Assembly: GCA_002341345.1 (NCBI GenBank)
Contig: DDNW01000033.1
Coordinates: 7,819-13,622, forward strand
Length of the DNA stretch: 5,804 nt
From: Erythrobacter sp. UBA2510
GTDB lineage: Bacteria; Pseudomonadota; Alphaproteobacteria; Sphingomonadales; Sphingomonadaceae
Reading direction: 5' to 3'
Under the pieces are notes generated by a model. The model saw only the letters and a list, made by a program, of their open reading frames with translations, had not been told where the DNA came from and ran no database searches. Position 1 is the stretch's first letter. The number at the start of each line of letters is the position of its first letter. The translations under genes and the position numbers were made by a program. Shown here piece after piece: positions 5,422 to 5,804 of this stretch.

Positions 5422-5804
5422 ATGAGTGACCCCATGAACACAGATGGCAATGGCGAACGCCTTCACCTCGGCCAGCAGAGCGGTCTTCCCGCTTTCCCCG
5501 ATGCGGCTTCGCTCGACTATGTAGCCAATCCGCGCAAGGGTGAAACATATCTTGTGCGCTTCACTGCTCCCGAATTTACCTCGCTTTGTCCGGTTACCGG
5601 CCAGCCCGATTTCGCGCATCTGGTGATCGACTATGCGCCCGGTGACACTATCGTGGAATCGAAGAGCCTGAAGCTGTTCCTCGGCAGTTTCCGCAATCAT
5701 GCCGGCTTTCACGAGGACGTGACCGTGGGCATAGGACGGCGGCTGACAGACGAGATGCGCCCCAGGTGGCTCAGGATCGGAGGCTATTGGTATCCGCGCG
5801 GCGG
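5422..5804 (+). CDS. queF: NADPH-dependent 7-cyano-7-deazaguanine (preQ0) reductase, C-terminus cut by window edge
   Basis: QueF reduces the nitrile of preQ0 to the aminomethyl group of preQ1 with two NADPH, a late step in making the tRNA wobble base queuosine. 127 codons are visible and the frame is open at the right edge, after [11 protein letters not shown]; about 20 residues seem to be missing. [15 protein letters not shown] (53-67) holds the nucleophile C56, which forms the thioimide, and D63. ESKSLKLF (79-86) is the QueF signature linked to NADPH binding. [10 protein letters not shown] (90-99) holds H97 and E98 of the substrate pocket. The length fits the one-module, B. subtilis-type enzyme rather than the two-module E. 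coli form. The start is uncertain: ATG 5422 gives the longest frame but has no Shine-Dalgarno, whereas ATG 5434 (residue 5) has a weak GAG seven bases ahead. The conserved part starts well after both. It is transcribed away from the sulfur genes and has no obvious functional tie to them. Confidence 0.94.
   Translation, partial: MSDPMNTDGNGERLHLGQQSGLPAFPDAASLDYVANPRKGETYLVRFTAPEFTSLCPVTGQPDFAHLVIDYAPGDTIVESKSLKLFLGSFRNHAGFHEDVTVGIGRRLTDEMRPRWLRIGGYWYPRG

Noticed and set aside
5410..5712. 100-codon minus-strand open frame opposite queF
   Set aside because: queF is unmistakable on the plus strand by its [11 protein letters not shown] and ESKSLKLF motifs.
1..5804. Mobile element, defence island or CRISPR signature
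   Set aside because: No transposase, integrase, terminal inverted repeats, tRNA or spaced repeats are visible; all genes but one belong to known families and codon use looks even.

Overview
This is a GC-rich window from a bacterial chromosome, most likely an alphaproteobacterium of the order Sphingomonadales (Erythrobacter, Sphingomonas or Novosphingobium type). The guess rests on my recollection of protein style and gene order: a siroheme methyltransferase, a DUF2849 protein and a sulfite reductase hemoprotein in a row, plus a one-module QueF. No database search was possible.

Six complete genes and one partial gene lie on the minus strand; one partial gene lies on the plus strand. In minus-strand transcription order they are: an unrecognised single-pass membrane protein (5340-4687); 3-mercaptopyruvate/thiosulfate sulfurtransferase, sseA (4624-3779); cystathionine beta-lyase, metC (3778-2546); an MscS-family mechanosensitive channel (2549-1446); uroporphyrinogen-III C-methyltransferase, cobA (1369-611); a DUF2849 protein (614-312); and the N-terminal third or less of the sulfite reductase hemoprotein, cysI (296, running off the left edge). 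The divergent plus-strand gene is queF, 7-cyano-7-deazaguanine reductase (5422, running off the right edge about 20 residues short of its end).

The minus-strand genes are very compact. sseA/metC abut (TGAATG), metC/mscS overlap by ATGA, cobA/DUF2849 overlap by TTGA with a TTG start, and DUF2849/cysI are 15 bp apart. Only two gaps exceed 50 bp: 62 bp before sseA and 76 bp before cobA. These suggest sub-operons sseA-metC-mscS and cobA-DUF2849-cysI. The shared theme is reduced sulfur. CobA makes the siroheme precursor that CysI needs to reduce sulfite to sulfide, MetC releases homocysteine for methionine, and SseA moves sulfane sulfur from mercaptopyruvate. The MscS channel is the functional outlier.

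I found no RNA genes, insertion sequences, CRISPR arrays or signs of recent transfer. The region looks like ordinary core genome. The least explained items are the membrane protein with a 21-bp internal tandem repeat, the DUF2849 protein, and two short gene leaders that lack a Shine-Dalgarno sequence and can form competing hairpins.
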